Assembly: GCF_963677305.1 (NCBI RefSeq)
Contig: NZ_OY781925.1
Span: 2,692,001 to 2,756,000, forward strand
Direction of reading: 5' to 3'
DNA: 64,000 nt
Source of the DNA: an uncultured Holophaga sp.
Lineage (GTDB): Bacteria; Acidobacteriota; Holophagae; Holophagales; Holophagaceae
Below, piece after piece: positions 44,401 through 52,420 of the stretch. The number at the start of each line of letters is the position of its first letter. Positions within the stretch are counted from its first letter, which is position 1. The notes under the pieces are model-generated. The model was not told the DNA's origin and did no database searches. It worked only from the letters and a program-made list of their open reading frames with translations. Both the position numbers and the translations under genes were made by a program.

Positions 44401-45706
44401 GAGCGGGTCGGCCATCCTCACCGCCGATGCCGAGGGCACACCCATCGAGTCCCAGGAACTCCAGCACCTGCCCCTGATCCCCTCACGGACCCTCGCCCTG
44501 GACCTCCGCTCGGGACTGCCCCAGGAGGACAGCTTCGGACACCAGCTGCTCCGTGCCTCCTCCGCCTTCCTGGCCCGCCGAGGCCAGGGCACCACCATCA
44601 TTGCCGGCTACCCCTGGTTCCTGGACTGGGGGCGGGACTCCCTCATCGCCGCCCGGGGCCTGCTGGCGGCGGGCTTCCACCGCGAGGTCCGGGAGCTCCT
44701 GCTGACCTACGCCACCCTGGAGGCGGGGGGTACCCTCCCCAACATGCTCTCGGCGGACTCCACCGCCAACCGGGACACCTCCGACGCCCCCCTATGGTTC
44801 GGCCTGGCCTGCGAGGAGGCCGCCGCAGTCCTGGGTCCGGGACTCTACGGTACCGATGTGGGCGGACGCACCCTGGCCCAGGTCCTGGCCTCCATCGGCT
44901 CAGGGTACCTGCGGGGCACCCCCAACGGGATCCGGGTAGACGGCAGGTCGGGCCTGGTCTGGAGCCCCTCCCACTTCACCTGGATGGACACCAACTATCC
45001 GGCGGGCACCCCCCGGGAGGGCAACCCCATCGAGCTGCAGGCCCTCTGGATCCGTCTCCTGGAACAGCTCAGCGCCCTGGAGGCCCCCGGTGCGGATTGG
45101 CTGGCGGAAGCCCGGAAGACCCTGGGCTCCCTGGACCGCTTCTGGGACCCCGTCCTGGGCTGCTTCGCCGACCTCCTCGACAGCGAAGGCCGTCCCGATG
45201 GCCTGATCCGCCCCAACCAGCTCTTCCTGGTGAGCCTGGGCATCGTGGGGGGGCTCCGGGCCCGGGGGGCCGTTTCGGCCTGCGCCCGCCACCTCCTGGT
45301 GCCCGGCGGCATGCGAAGCCTGGCGCCTCTCCCCGCCCCCCTGGGGCTCCCCATCCTGAGCAGCGATGGCAGCCTCCTCAATGACCCCGGACAGCCCTAC
45401 TGGGGGCACTACGAGGGCGACGAGGACTCCCGCCGCAAACCGGCCTACCACAACGGCACCGCCTGGGTCTGGCCCCTGGGGACCTTCTGCGAGGCCCTCG
45501 CCCGGGCCTGGGACTTCGCCCCCCCTGCGGTGGCAGCGGCCAGGGCCTACCTCGGCGCCTGCGACCGTCTCCTGCTGGAGGGCTGCTCGGGTCACCTGCC
45601 CGAGATCCTGGACGGGGACGCCCCCCACACCCAGCGGGGCTGCGACGCCCAGGCCTGGAGCACCACGGAGGTCCTGCGGGTCTGGCAGCTTCTCGCCAGA
45701 GACTGA
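41417..45706 (+). CDS. GH13 amylase-GDE glycogen debranching fusion enzyme
   Basis: This 1429-residue protein joins a GH13 alpha-amylase-like barrel to a C-terminal GDE domain. The GH13 part has VFLDIVINH (region I, 252-260), the nucleophile D328 in GFRCDAG, the acid/base E357 in FLLEGLG and ETHDN (413-417). The C-terminal part has GYPWFLDWGRDSLIAARG near residue 1063, the hallmark of amylo-alpha-1,6-glucosidase (GH133-like), and continues to the end (NQLFLVSLGI, WVWPLGTFCEAL). This two-activity order recalls the eukaryotic debranching enzyme (transferase plus glucosidase). It follows the kinase by six bases and precedes glgP, so a glycogen-breakdown role is likely. Confidence 0.88.
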   Translation: MADFSMTPEPGGHRVHYMGDRIRFVLKAPPYAKEGWRGLLRTNLTRGAKAREEVVALSGAHPSEGHTFAGASWRDIPLHPTPGGWTLELPLAEVGYFRAKAYAVDPFGNQYWPEGPDVGISVLPDHLRTANAIYCAFPRMFMPPVATPPQLLEGIRKLDEGGYTVIPPSGTLRSLTRCIPHIVETLGCRILHLLPLGPVPTTYARMGRYGSPYAQLDLTAIDPALVEFDRRSTAEDQFRELAYAAHLRGAQVFLDIVINHTGWGSRLMGERPEWFERNPDGSFHSPGAWGTVWEDLVELDNHRPGLWEHIADALLVWCRRGVDGFRCDAGYMVPLPTWQYIIARVRQEFPDCTFLLEGLGGAWEATETLLAEGGMQWAYSELFQNYAPTEVAGYLDHCIRQGERLGPLVHYSETHDNLRLAARGRDWSLLRNRLSALTSLSGAFGFTAGVEWLAREKVDVHGAPDLAWDASPNLIPELSRLNRLLAEHPCFFDGARLERLSPEDSPVLALGRSSQDGQDRCLVLINLDPEQAATLVLPTSLWRAWGDPRVDLLGQAAPEIRPLGESLVLTLAPAGAHCLSDLPGPRGLSGDRYRARRAQAAWAYQQLTQVWPAEDLGPASWQELGEWVAQDPRGFLGALANLKPDDARQDLMTSLVEARSRGGYAPVIPWELASISRITPVPPGHWLLVRDSVPFAAALHREGRRAIQLRSVPVEGGQVVAFPPGTLACPPGLSGEAELLLERFTEEGRQARGGLRLCPEVPHFAGGAPRSLALLTNGRGAMARLHANLGEITSKYDCLLGANLHPDTPCDRHVLAKRLRAWVNADGFITSLDHANLHSFDPGPPARWVFLAHAGDGRVAEIHLCADLLQGRNTFALHLSRRDVASSLGEPLPGHCKVTLILRVDLEDRDFHGETHGSREAETFFDEATSRYEDGRGFLFRPTADRHLEVRCEAGRFHDAPEWCWNIPHPVEATRGMNASGDAWSPGWFEIPLPRSGSAILTADAEGTPIESQELQHLPLIPSRTLALDLRSGLPQEDSFGHQLLRASSAFLARRGQGTTIIAGYPWFLDWGRDSLIAARGLLAAGFHREVRELLLTYATLEAGGTLPNMLSADSTANRDTSDAPLWFGLACEEAAAVLGPGLYGTDVGGRTLAQVLASIGSGYLRGTPNGIRVDGRSGLVWSPSHFTWMDTNYPAGTPREGNPIELQALWIRLLEQLSALEAPGADWLAEARKTLGSLDRFWDPVLGCFADLLDSEGRPDGLIRPNQLFLVSLGIVGGLRARGAVSACARHLLVPGGMRSLAPLPAPLGLPILSSDGSLLNDPGQPYWGHYEGDEDSRRKPAYHNGTAWVWPLGTFCEALARAWDFAPPAVAAARAYLGACDRLLLEGCSGHLPEILDGDAPHTQRGCDAQAWSTTEVLRVWQLLARD

Positions 45707-45859
45707 GTCGCACCTCTTTTTTCCATTACAAACCCTTACCCCAAAGCGCTGTTATCGAAAAATCCATCCCGATGGCACCCTTTGACGATTCCCCGACATC
45801 AGAAAGGGAATAGACTCCAGATTCCTGCCTTCCTTTCGGAGACCTGAGGAGCAAGCCCC

Positions 45860-47983
45860 ATGGAAAACCTCAAGCAGAAGATGCAGAAGCTCACCCAGAA
45901 CCTCTGGTGGACCTGGCGCCCCGAGGTGCGGGCCATCTTCCGGGATCTCGACTACGACCTCTACCACGAAGCGCACCGCAACCCTCTGCAGGTCCTCAAG
46001 CGGGTCGACACCACCCTGCTGGAACGTCGGGCCGCTGAGGTGGACATCCAGACACGCACGGACCGCGCCCTCCGCCAGCTCAACGACTACCTGAATCCGG
46101 TCACCACCTGGGGTCTGGTCCATGCCGGCACCCTCAACAGCCGCCCGGTGGCCTACTTCTGCATGGAGTTCGGCATCCACGAGTCCATCCCCATCTACTC
46201 CGGGGGCCTGGGCATCCTGGCGGGTGACCACCTCAAGGGAGCCTCCAACCTGGGCGTTCCCCTGGTGGGCGTGGGGCTGCTCTACCACGAGGGCTACACC
46301 ACCCAGCAGCTGGACGCCAGTTACTGGCAGCATGATGTGGTCGAGCCCGTGGACCTGGATGACCTCCCCGTCTGGCCTGCCCTCACCCCAGAGGGTAAGC
46401 CAGCCCGGATCAGCGTGGAGCTGCCCGGTCGCACCGTCTGGGCCAAGGTGCTGGAGGCCCATGTGGGACGGGTGCGCCTGATCCTCCTGGACAGCCGGGA
46501 TGAGGAGAACTCCGCCGAGGACCGCACCCTCACCGCCCGCCTCTATGGCGGCGACCAGAAGATGCGCATCCAGCAGGAGCTCCTCCTGGGGGTGGGCGGC
46601 AGCCGGGCCCTGCGGGCCCTCGGCATCACCGCCAGCGTCTACCACCTCAACGAAGGGCACAGCGCCTTCGCCATCCTGGAGCGGGCCCGCCACCGGGTCG
46701 AGCAGGATGGCCTGGATCCCCACCGGGCCCTGAAGGAAAGCGCCGCCGCCACGGTCTTCACCACCCACACCCCCGTGGAGGCAGGCCATGACCGCTTCCC
46801 CGCTGACCTGGCCGGGCTGCACGTGAAGCCCCTTGCCGATGGCCTCAAGATCAGCGTGGAAGAGCTCCTGGGCTTCGGCCGGGTCAACCCCAGCGACCTC
46901 TCCTCCTCCTTCCTGCCCACCGTGCTGGCCCTCAAGCTCAGCCGTCGGGCCAACGGTGTCAGCGCCCTCCATGGGGAGATCTCGCGGCAGATGTGGAACC
47001 ACCTCTACCCTGGCCGCAGCGTCGATGAGGTCCCCATCGGCCACATCACCAACGGGGTCCACGTGCCCACCTGGATGGCCCAGGAGATCGACCAGCTCCT
47101 GGAGAACCACCTGGGCACCACCTGGATGGAGGCCGTCGCGCGCCCGGACATGTGGACCAAGCTGGAGTACATGGACAGTGCGGAGTTCTGGGAGACCAAG
47201 CAGGTCCTGAAGGCCCGGACGGTCCGCTTCATCCGCGAGCGGGTGGCCAAGGTCAACGCCCGGGTGGGGCTGCCCCCCATCGAGCCCGCCCCCCTGGATC
47301 CCGAGGCCCTCACCATCGGTTTCGCACGGCGCTTCGTGACCTACAAGCGCCCGGACCTGCTCTTCACCGACCCTGAACGCCTGGACCGCCTGGTCAACCA
47401 CCCCACCCGCCCGGTGAACCTGATCTTCGCCGGACGCTCCCACCCAGCGGACGGTCCCGGCAAGGCCATCATCCAGCGGGTGGGCCTCTTCCTGGAGGAG
47501 CCGCGCTTCCGCAACCGCATCGTCTTCGTGGAGAACTACAACATCCACGTGGGCCGCAACCTCTACCAGGGTGTGGACGCCTGGCTCAACAACCCCCGGC
47601 GCCCCCTGGAGGCCTGCGGCACCAGCGGCATGAAGGTCATCATGAACGGCGGCCTGCATGTCTCCATCCTGGACGGCTGGTGGGCCGAGGCCTATGACGG
47701 CGAGAACGGCTTCGCCATCGGCAACGGCGAGATCCATGCGGATCAGGAGATCCAGGACAAGCGGGACGCTGAAGCCCTCTTCAACCTGCTGGAGAAGGTC
47801 ATCGTCCCGATGTACTACGACCGCGACGAGAAGGGTGTGCCCCGGCGCTGGCTGCAGCGGGTCAAGCGCTCCATGCGCACGCTCGCCTGGCGCTTCAGCG
47901 CCGATCGCATGGTGATGGACTACGTCCGGAACTGCTATCTGCCCGCCGCCACAGCCGCCAGCTGCCAGATGCCACCGCCCTGA
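45860..47983 (+). CDS. glgP: alpha-glucan (glycogen/maltodextrin) phosphorylase, short form
   Basis: This 707-residue GT35 phosphorylase of the short bacterial type starts with a DUF3417-like N-terminus (LTQNLWWTWRPEVRAIFRDLD) and has PVAYFCMEFGIHESIPIYSGGLGILAGDHLK. The PLP-binding lysine is in LEACGTSGMKVIMNG, and GFARRFVTYKRPDLL with VENYNIHVGRNLYQGVDAWLNNP belongs to the catalytic site. It releases glucose-1-phosphate from alpha-glucans, and the debranching fusion upstream removes its limit branches. GAGGAGC lies before the ATG. It has its own 153-bp leader, so a separate promoter is possible. Confidence 0.94.
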   Translation: MENLKQKMQKLTQNLWWTWRPEVRAIFRDLDYDLYHEAHRNPLQVLKRVDTTLLERRAAEVDIQTRTDRALRQLNDYLNPVTTWGLVHAGTLNSRPVAYFCMEFGIHESIPIYSGGLGILAGDHLKGASNLGVPLVGVGLLYHEGYTTQQLDASYWQHDVVEPVDLDDLPVWPALTPEGKPARISVELPGRTVWAKVLEAHVGRVRLILLDSRDEENSAEDRTLTARLYGGDQKMRIQQELLLGVGGSRALRALGITASVYHLNEGHSAFAILERARHRVEQDGLDPHRALKESAAATVFTTHTPVEAGHDRFPADLAGLHVKPLADGLKISVEELLGFGRVNPSDLSSSFLPTVLALKLSRRANGVSALHGEISRQMWNHLYPGRSVDEVPIGHITNGVHVPTWMAQEIDQLLENHLGTTWMEAVARPDMWTKLEYMDSAEFWETKQVLKARTVRFIRERVAKVNARVGLPPIEPAPLDPEALTIGFARRFVTYKRPDLLFTDPERLDRLVNHPTRPVNLIFAGRSHPADGPGKAIIQRVGLFLEEPRFRNRIVFVENYNIHVGRNLYQGVDAWLNNPRRPLEACGTSGMKVIMNGGLHVSILDGWWAEAYDGENGFAIGNGEIHADQEIQDKRDAEALFNLLEKVIVPMYYDRDEKGVPRRWLQRVKRSMRTLAWRFSADRMVMDYVRNCYLPAATAASCQMPPP

Positions 47984-48000
47984 GAGGGAATCTCTCCCGT

Positions 48001-48030
48001 GCGAAGGCCCGCTAACCGCCGGGCCTTCGC
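48001..48030 (+). terminator. terminator after glgP
   Basis: GCGAAGGCCCG (48001-48011) pairs perfectly with CGGGCCTTCGC (48020-48030) around an 8-nt loop. It lies 17 bases after the glgP stop and between convergent genes, so it may work both ways. The T-run is short. Confidence 0.75.
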
Positions 48031-48044
48031 TCTGGGGGCAGTCC

Positions 48045-48821
48045 TTACGGTTTCACTTCGACACTCACGATGGTGGAATGCTGCGTGAAGCGAGGCGAGA
48101 CAAAACTCTCATCCAAGAGGAGAGCGTAATCCGGGAGATAGATCTTCTGGGATTTGTTGAGGGTAGCCGCGCCTTGCCTGCGCTCGACGGTGACATGAAT
48201 CGCCTTTCCGCTGAGTCCCTGGCTCACCCGAGAAGCCTCCTCCATAGAATCCGCTTTGACGGTCAGACTGAGTTCCCAGAATCCAGCTAATGCTGCGGGA
48301 GAGCCATTGTGGACCTCAATCTGGTAGACCTGTCCCACTCGGGGGGCGCCCAGACCTGCGTCAAAAATGTCCAGTTCCTTGAGATCGGAGGCCAAGCTCG
48401 CCTGGATTCTGCCAGGGTAAAGCGACTGGGAACGGAGGGTCAGGAAGCCCAGGTAGTCCAGCGAGAACACGTATAGTGAAGCCAGACCGTTCTCCAGCAA
48501 CTCCCTCTCGCAGCGTACATAACCATTTCCCAGGTTCACAAAGGTGTCAGTCATCTCGAACGGGGTGGTCTTATCCCCTTCCTTGGTCTCAGCCCGATAT
48601 TTCACGATTGCCTGGCTCCAAGGCTTGGTAGCGGGGCGCGCATAGGCAGCCAACTGCTCTTGGGTACGGGCAGGCACCGTAGCCAGATTAAAGTTTTTGG
48701 AGAGATGCTCAGACCGGTTTTCCAGAATTGCCTTACTGTCCACACTAGGCCCATTACATCCCACATAGGCAAAACAGAGTGACAGTGCGGCAACTGCGGG
48801 CACAAACCTATAAAGAAGCAT
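48045..48821 (-). CDS. hypothetical lipoprotein
   Basis: This 258-residue protein has a lipoprotein-type signal (MLLYRFVPAVAALSLCFAYVGCNG, with Cys in VGC). The mature part has two or three beta-rich repeats (FEMTDTFVNLGNGYVRCERELLENGLASLYVFSL, then a second half from VGQVYQIEVHNGS). I know no family. The base composition is lower in GC than the genes on either side, and the codons are less biased, which may mean recent acquisition. AAGGTG precedes ATG 48819-48821; the frame extends upstream without a signal-like start. Confidence 0.65.
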   Translation of the reverse strand: MLLYRFVPAVAALSLCFAYVGCNGPSVDSKAILENRSEHLSKNFNLATVPARTQEQLAAYARPATKPWSQAIVKYRAETKEGDKTTPFEMTDTFVNLGNGYVRCERELLENGLASLYVFSLDYLGFLTLRSQSLYPGRIQASLASDLKELDIFDAGLGAPRVGQVYQIEVHNGSPAALAGFWELSLTVKADSMEEASRVSQGLSGKAIHVTVERRQGAATLNKSQKIYLPDYALLLDESFVSPRFTQHSTIVSVEVKP

Positions 48822-49271
48822 CAAAAGCACCTTGCCAAAAGCTCGACCATGTCGAGAGGGGTTGAAAGTGGAAATCTCGAGCACATAAAGACGCACCCCT
48901 CATAGCTACCAGAAAACAATTTACCGTTCAATCGCATCAACCAATCGCCAGAAAGACATCGTGAACCGCCCGATGCCAATCCGAGAACAAACTCGGGGCC
49001 CCTCGCATGGAAGCGGGCTAGGCCCACGACGGACTGAGAGAGGGAGAACTACAACCATGGCCGACACTGGGATCCTGAAGAGGATGACCTCAGGGTTCTA
49101 CGGGCGGGGAAGACGGTGAATGATCGGGGGATCCGGCATGGGAAGGATGACAACCTAGCCATTCTCTGCGGCGGATATACCGAATGGGGGCACCACTGGC
49201 CACCAGGGCTGAGGTTTGTCGATAACTAGGTGTTATTTGTGAAGTTCACCTTCCGACGCCTCCGGGCAAGC
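48822..49271. other. 450-bp intergenic patch with a gene remnant
   Basis: The region between the hypothetical lipoprotein and the broken PAS gene is not GC-rich like the rest. Its right half contains the remnant at 49057-49229. I see no other coding frame, tRNA or clear promoter. Confidence 0.5.
49057..49229 (+). pseudogene. frame-shifted remnant of a small protein gene
   Basis: GGGAGAACTACAACC followed by ATG at 49057 looks like a real start, but its frame stops after 20 codons. Shifting by one base near codon 2, the +1 frame (from 49062) reads RHWDPEEDDLRVLRAGKTV, NDRGIRHGKDDNLAILCGG and YTEWGHHWPPGLRFVDN, then TAG at 49227-49229. That sequence has a natural composition and an acidic/tryptophan start like small Myb/SANT-type DNA-binding proteins (WxxEED). 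A single-base deletion near the start would explain both facts. Family assignment is a guess. Confidence 0.35.
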
Positions 49272-49742
49272 CTACTCCAGGGCCAACGCATCGAGGAGCT
49301 CTGCCACCCCCACCTTCCCGTCGGTCGCCTCGGCAATCAGCTGCCGGATCCAGCGCTCGCGCCGCTTAGAGGCAGTGACAAAGTCCAGGGCCTCCCCCTC
49401 AGCCTCGACCCGCTTGGTGATGTCCAGGACCATGGTGCAGATGTTCTCCTGCCATTCCAGCTCCACAAGTGCGGCCCTCACCTCTGCGGGGAAGGTCTCC
49501 CCGCCCTTGGTCCGGTGCTCCAGCCGGGAGCGGATAGCCTTGCATCGCCGGATGTCCTCCTGAAAGGGCTCCAGTTCCTCCCGGGTGTAGCCCAACCTCT
49601 CGCAGGCGGCGCGATTCGCGCAGATGATCCGTCAGCTAAAGTCCCACCACATCACCATGTCCGGCACTTCGTCCAGGAGATGGAAGAAGAGCGCCCCCAG
49701 ACTCCGAAACAGCGGGAGCCCGGGGGAACATGGACATTGCAT
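49272..49742 (-). pseudogene. single PAS-domain protein interrupted by an in-frame TGA
   Basis: A complete 157-codon reading frame begins at ATG 49740-49742, with GGAGG eight bases before it. It reads LGALFFHLLDEVPDMVMWWDFS, then TGA at 49632-49634, then RIICANRAACERLGYTREEL, and ends VGVAELLDALALE. Both sides of the stop match one continuous PAS domain (W-D-x-x-GRI-x-x-ANRAACERLGYTREEL), with the stop at the place of a small residue before the Arg-Ile. So it is a one-base nonsense mutation, or possibly recoding. The C-terminal ITKRVEAEGEAL and a short helical tail follow. It is 61 bp downstream of htpG. Confidence 0.7.
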
Positions 49743-49803
49743 GCATGAAGCCTCCGCCGGCAGGTCCGTCGGGGAGTTTTCTGTGCACCATGCCTGCCTG
49801 GAA

Positions 49804-51690
49804 TCAGAGCCCCTTGCCCACCAGGGCGTTGATCCGTTTGATGAAGGCCGCAGGATCCTCAAGACGGGAGCCCTCCGCAATGAGCGCCTCCTCGTAGAGG
49901 AGCTGCCCCAGCTCGGCCACTCGGGCATCGGAGGCGTCCTGCTGGTGGAAGCCCTGCAGGGTCTTCACCAGCGGATGTCCGGGATTCAGCTCCAGAATCC
50001 GCTTGGAAGGCTCGTCGGTGGAGCGGCCGATCTTGCGGAGGAAGCGCTCCATACTGGCCCCCATGGCGCCCTCGTCGGGCACCAGGCAGGCGGGACTCTC
50101 GGTCAGACGGCTGGAGAGGCGCACTTCCTTGACCGCCTGGAGACGCTCCACCAAGGTTCCGAAGAGGGACTGGAAGGCCTCGGAGGCCTGCTCCAGCTGG
50201 GCCTTCTCATCCTCGGTCTGTTCGGGGACACTCCGGTCCGCCGCCGCCAGGGGCTTGCCCTTGTATTCGGGGAAACCCGGGAAGACGAACTCGTCGATGG
50301 GCTCGGTGAGCAGGAGCACATCCCAGCCCTTGGCGCGATAGACCTCCAGGCAGGGGGCTCCGGCCAGGGCCTGACGATCCTCACCAGCCAGATAGAGGAT
50401 CTCCTTCTGTCCTTCGGGCATGGCCTCCACGTACTGGGCCAGGGTGGTGCGCTTCCCGGGTTCGGTCTTGACGCTGTGGAAGAGCAACAGGTCCGCCAGG
50501 GCCTCCTTGTTGTTCCAGTCCTTGGCCACCCCCTCCTTCAGGAAGTTGCCCATTTCGTCATAGAAGGCCAGGTAGTCGTCGTAGCTCTCGCTGCGGAGCT
50601 CTTCCAGGGCCTTGAGCACCTGCTTGACCAGGATGCGCTGGATCTTCTCCAGCAGCGGGTTGTGCTGGAGCAGCTCCCGGGAGACGTTGAGGGGCAGGTC
50701 GGCGCAGTCCACCACGCCGGTGACGAAGCGCAGGTAAGAAGGCAGCAGGGCCTCGCAATGGTCCATGATCTGCACGCGGTTGATGTAAAGGCGGGGACCG
50801 GCCTTCACATCGCCGTACTGGAGCTCGAAGCTCTTGGTCTTGGGGATGTAGAGGAGCGCCTTGAACTCAACGGTCCCCTCCCCGGAGTAGTGGATGACCT
50901 TCAGGGGCTCCTCGAAGTGGCTGGAGATCTGCTGGAAGAAGGCGTTGTGCTCCTCCTGGGTCACATCGCCCTTGCTCCGCAGCCAGAGGGCCTTGCGGGA
51001 ATTGAGGGTTTCCTCCTCGATCGTGACCGCATCCCCTTCCCCCTTGCGCTCCACATCGATGACGATGGGATGCTCCACAAAGTCCGAGAACTGCTTGACG
51101 ATCTGGCGGAGGCGCCAGGACTCCAGGAAATCCTTCTCCTCCTCCTTGATGTGCAGGATCACATCGGTGCCACGTCCGGCGCGCTCCGCGAATTCGAGGG
51201 TGTACTCCCCCTGGCCATCGGAGACCCACCTCACCGCCTCCCCCTGACCGGCGGCCCGGGAGATGACCGTCACCTCATCCGCCACCATGAAGGCGGAATA
51301 GAAACCCACGCCGAACTGCCCGATGAGTTCGGGGCGGGAGGCGGCCTCGGCCTGCTTGAGGTTCTCCAGGAAGGCCTTGGTGCCCGACTTGGCAATGGTG
51401 CCCAGGTTGTCCACGATGGCATCCCGGTCCATGCCGACACCATTGTCCGAGACCGTCAGGGTGCCAGCCTCCTTGTCGATGGTGAGCTTGATCTTCCAGT
51501 CCTTGTCCCCAGCCAGCAGCGCCTCGTTCTGGAGGGAGTTGAAACGGATCTTGTCGATGGCGTCGGAGGCGTTGCTGATGAGCTCCCGGAGGAAGACTTC
51601 ACGGTGGGAGTACAGGGAGTGGGTGATCAGGTGCAGCACCTGGCGCAGCTCGCTCTTGAACTCGTGCTTCTCGACGGCGGGTTGGGTCAT
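49804..51690 (-). CDS. htpG: molecular chaperone HtpG (Hsp90)
   Basis: This 628-residue bacterial Hsp90 has HSLYSHREVFLRELISNASDAIDKIRF, the ATP-binding VSDNGVGMDRDAIVDNLGTIAKSGTKAF and GQFGVGFYSAFMVAD. The middle domain carries YINRVQIMDHCEALLPSYLRFVTGVVDC and SRELLQ, and the dimerisation domain is at the end. It is an ATP-driven cytoplasmic chaperone. TAGGAGAAGAACACC precedes ATG 51688-51690. It seems monocistronic. I see no CIRCE element. Confidence 0.97.
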   Translation of the reverse strand: MTQPAVEKHEFKSELRQVLHLITHSLYSHREVFLRELISNASDAIDKIRFNSLQNEALLAGDKDWKIKLTIDKEAGTLTVSDNGVGMDRDAIVDNLGTIAKSGTKAFLENLKQAEAASRPELIGQFGVGFYSAFMVADEVTVISRAAGQGEAVRWVSDGQGEYTLEFAERAGRGTDVILHIKEEEKDFLESWRLRQIVKQFSDFVEHPIVIDVERKGEGDAVTIEEETLNSRKALWLRSKGDVTQEEHNAFFQQISSHFEEPLKVIHYSGEGTVEFKALLYIPKTKSFELQYGDVKAGPRLYINRVQIMDHCEALLPSYLRFVTGVVDCADLPLNVSRELLQHNPLLEKIQRILVKQVLKALEELRSESYDDYLAFYDEMGNFLKEGVAKDWNNKEALADLLLFHSVKTEPGKRTTLAQYVEAMPEGQKEILYLAGEDRQALAGAPCLEVYRAKGWDVLLLTEPIDEFVFPGFPEYKGKPLAAADRSVPEQTEDEKAQLEQASEAFQSLFGTLVERLQAVKEVRLSSRLTESPACLVPDEGAMGASMERFLRKIGRSTDEPSKRILELNPGHPLVKTLQGFHQQDASDARVAELGQLLYEEALIAEGSRLEDPAAFIKRINALVGKGL

Positions 51691-51821
51691 GGTGTTCTTC
51701 TCCTACAGAAAAAGGTCGGCCAGAGGCCTGGCGAGGGACATTTCATCATCTTCGGGCCCGATATGCCAAGGCCTCCGGGGCCGGGTACAGGCTCCCCGGA
51801 GAACTGGCCGGCCACCCGGAT

Positions 51822-52346
51822 TCAGCCCATGACCCGGTAACGCCGCCCCTTGTTGTCCTTGGCCGCACCCATCAGGCCGCCACCATCTCCGCTATCGCCA
51901 ACGACGATGCCATCGATGACCGTCCCCCGATCACCGTAGAGCAGGAAGATGCAGCGGTTGGTGTCTTTTTCCATATCGACACCCATGGCACTCGCCCAGT
52001 CCCAGCTGCTGCCCGTGACCCCCAGGCCGATGCCGGGCAGGCTGCTCATGTCATCGGAGGACTCGGTGGTGGTCTGCTTCTGGGTCTGCCTGACCCGCAT
52101 CCACTCGCCCTGGAAGCGCTCTCCATCAGGGCCCACGCAGCGGAGCTGCCCTCGGGAGCTGCTGCGCTCACCCCGGCGACCACCCCGCCCTTCCTGGGCC
52201 CCCTGGGGCCCCTGGACGACCTCACATTTCAGGAGCCGTGCACCTGAGAGCTCGTAGAGCCGGAGCTCCTGGCGCACCTCCAGCCCAGGCCGAAGGCACC
52301 CGACCAGAGGGGCCAACGCCAGAACCATGAAAAGGCGGAACCGCAT
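51822..52346 (-). CDS. hypothetical lipoprotein
   Basis: This 174-residue protein has a signal MRFRLFMVLALAPLVGCLRPG with lipobox LVGC. The mature part has charged repeats (QEGRGGRRGERSSSRG), a hydrophilic middle, and DTNRCIFLLYGDRGTVIDGIVVGD near the end, finishing GRRYRVMG. No family is recognised. ATG at 52344-52346 is chosen because the signal starts there; the Shine-Dalgarno is weak. It lies 74 bp after the end of the FUSC gene, possibly in the same transcript. Confidence 0.6.
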   Translation of the reverse strand: MRFRLFMVLALAPLVGCLRPGLEVRQELRLYELSGARLLKCEVVQGPQGAQEGRGGRRGERSSSRGQLRCVGPDGERFQGEWMRVRQTQKQTTTESSDDMSSLPGIGLGVTGSSWDWASAMGVDMEKDTNRCIFLLYGDRGTVIDGIVVGDSGDGGGLMGAAKDNKGRRYRVMG

Positions 52347-52420
52347 GAAAGCAAGGTTGGGGCAGAGAGGAGACCATCTCAAGACCATGACGGGGAGCGA
52401 GCGCCCGCCGCCGCTGAACG

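Noticed and set aside
45752..47737. A leftward open frame of 661 codons opposite glgP
   Set aside because: It is antisense to a full phosphorylase with the PLP motif; the translation has no recognisable domain.
49632..49634. Selenocysteine codon with a SECIS element in the PAS gene
   Set aside because: The small GCGCG/CGCGC hairpin is far shorter than a bacterial SECIS, and the residue at this position of PAS domains is not a redox site. A nonsense mutation is simpler.
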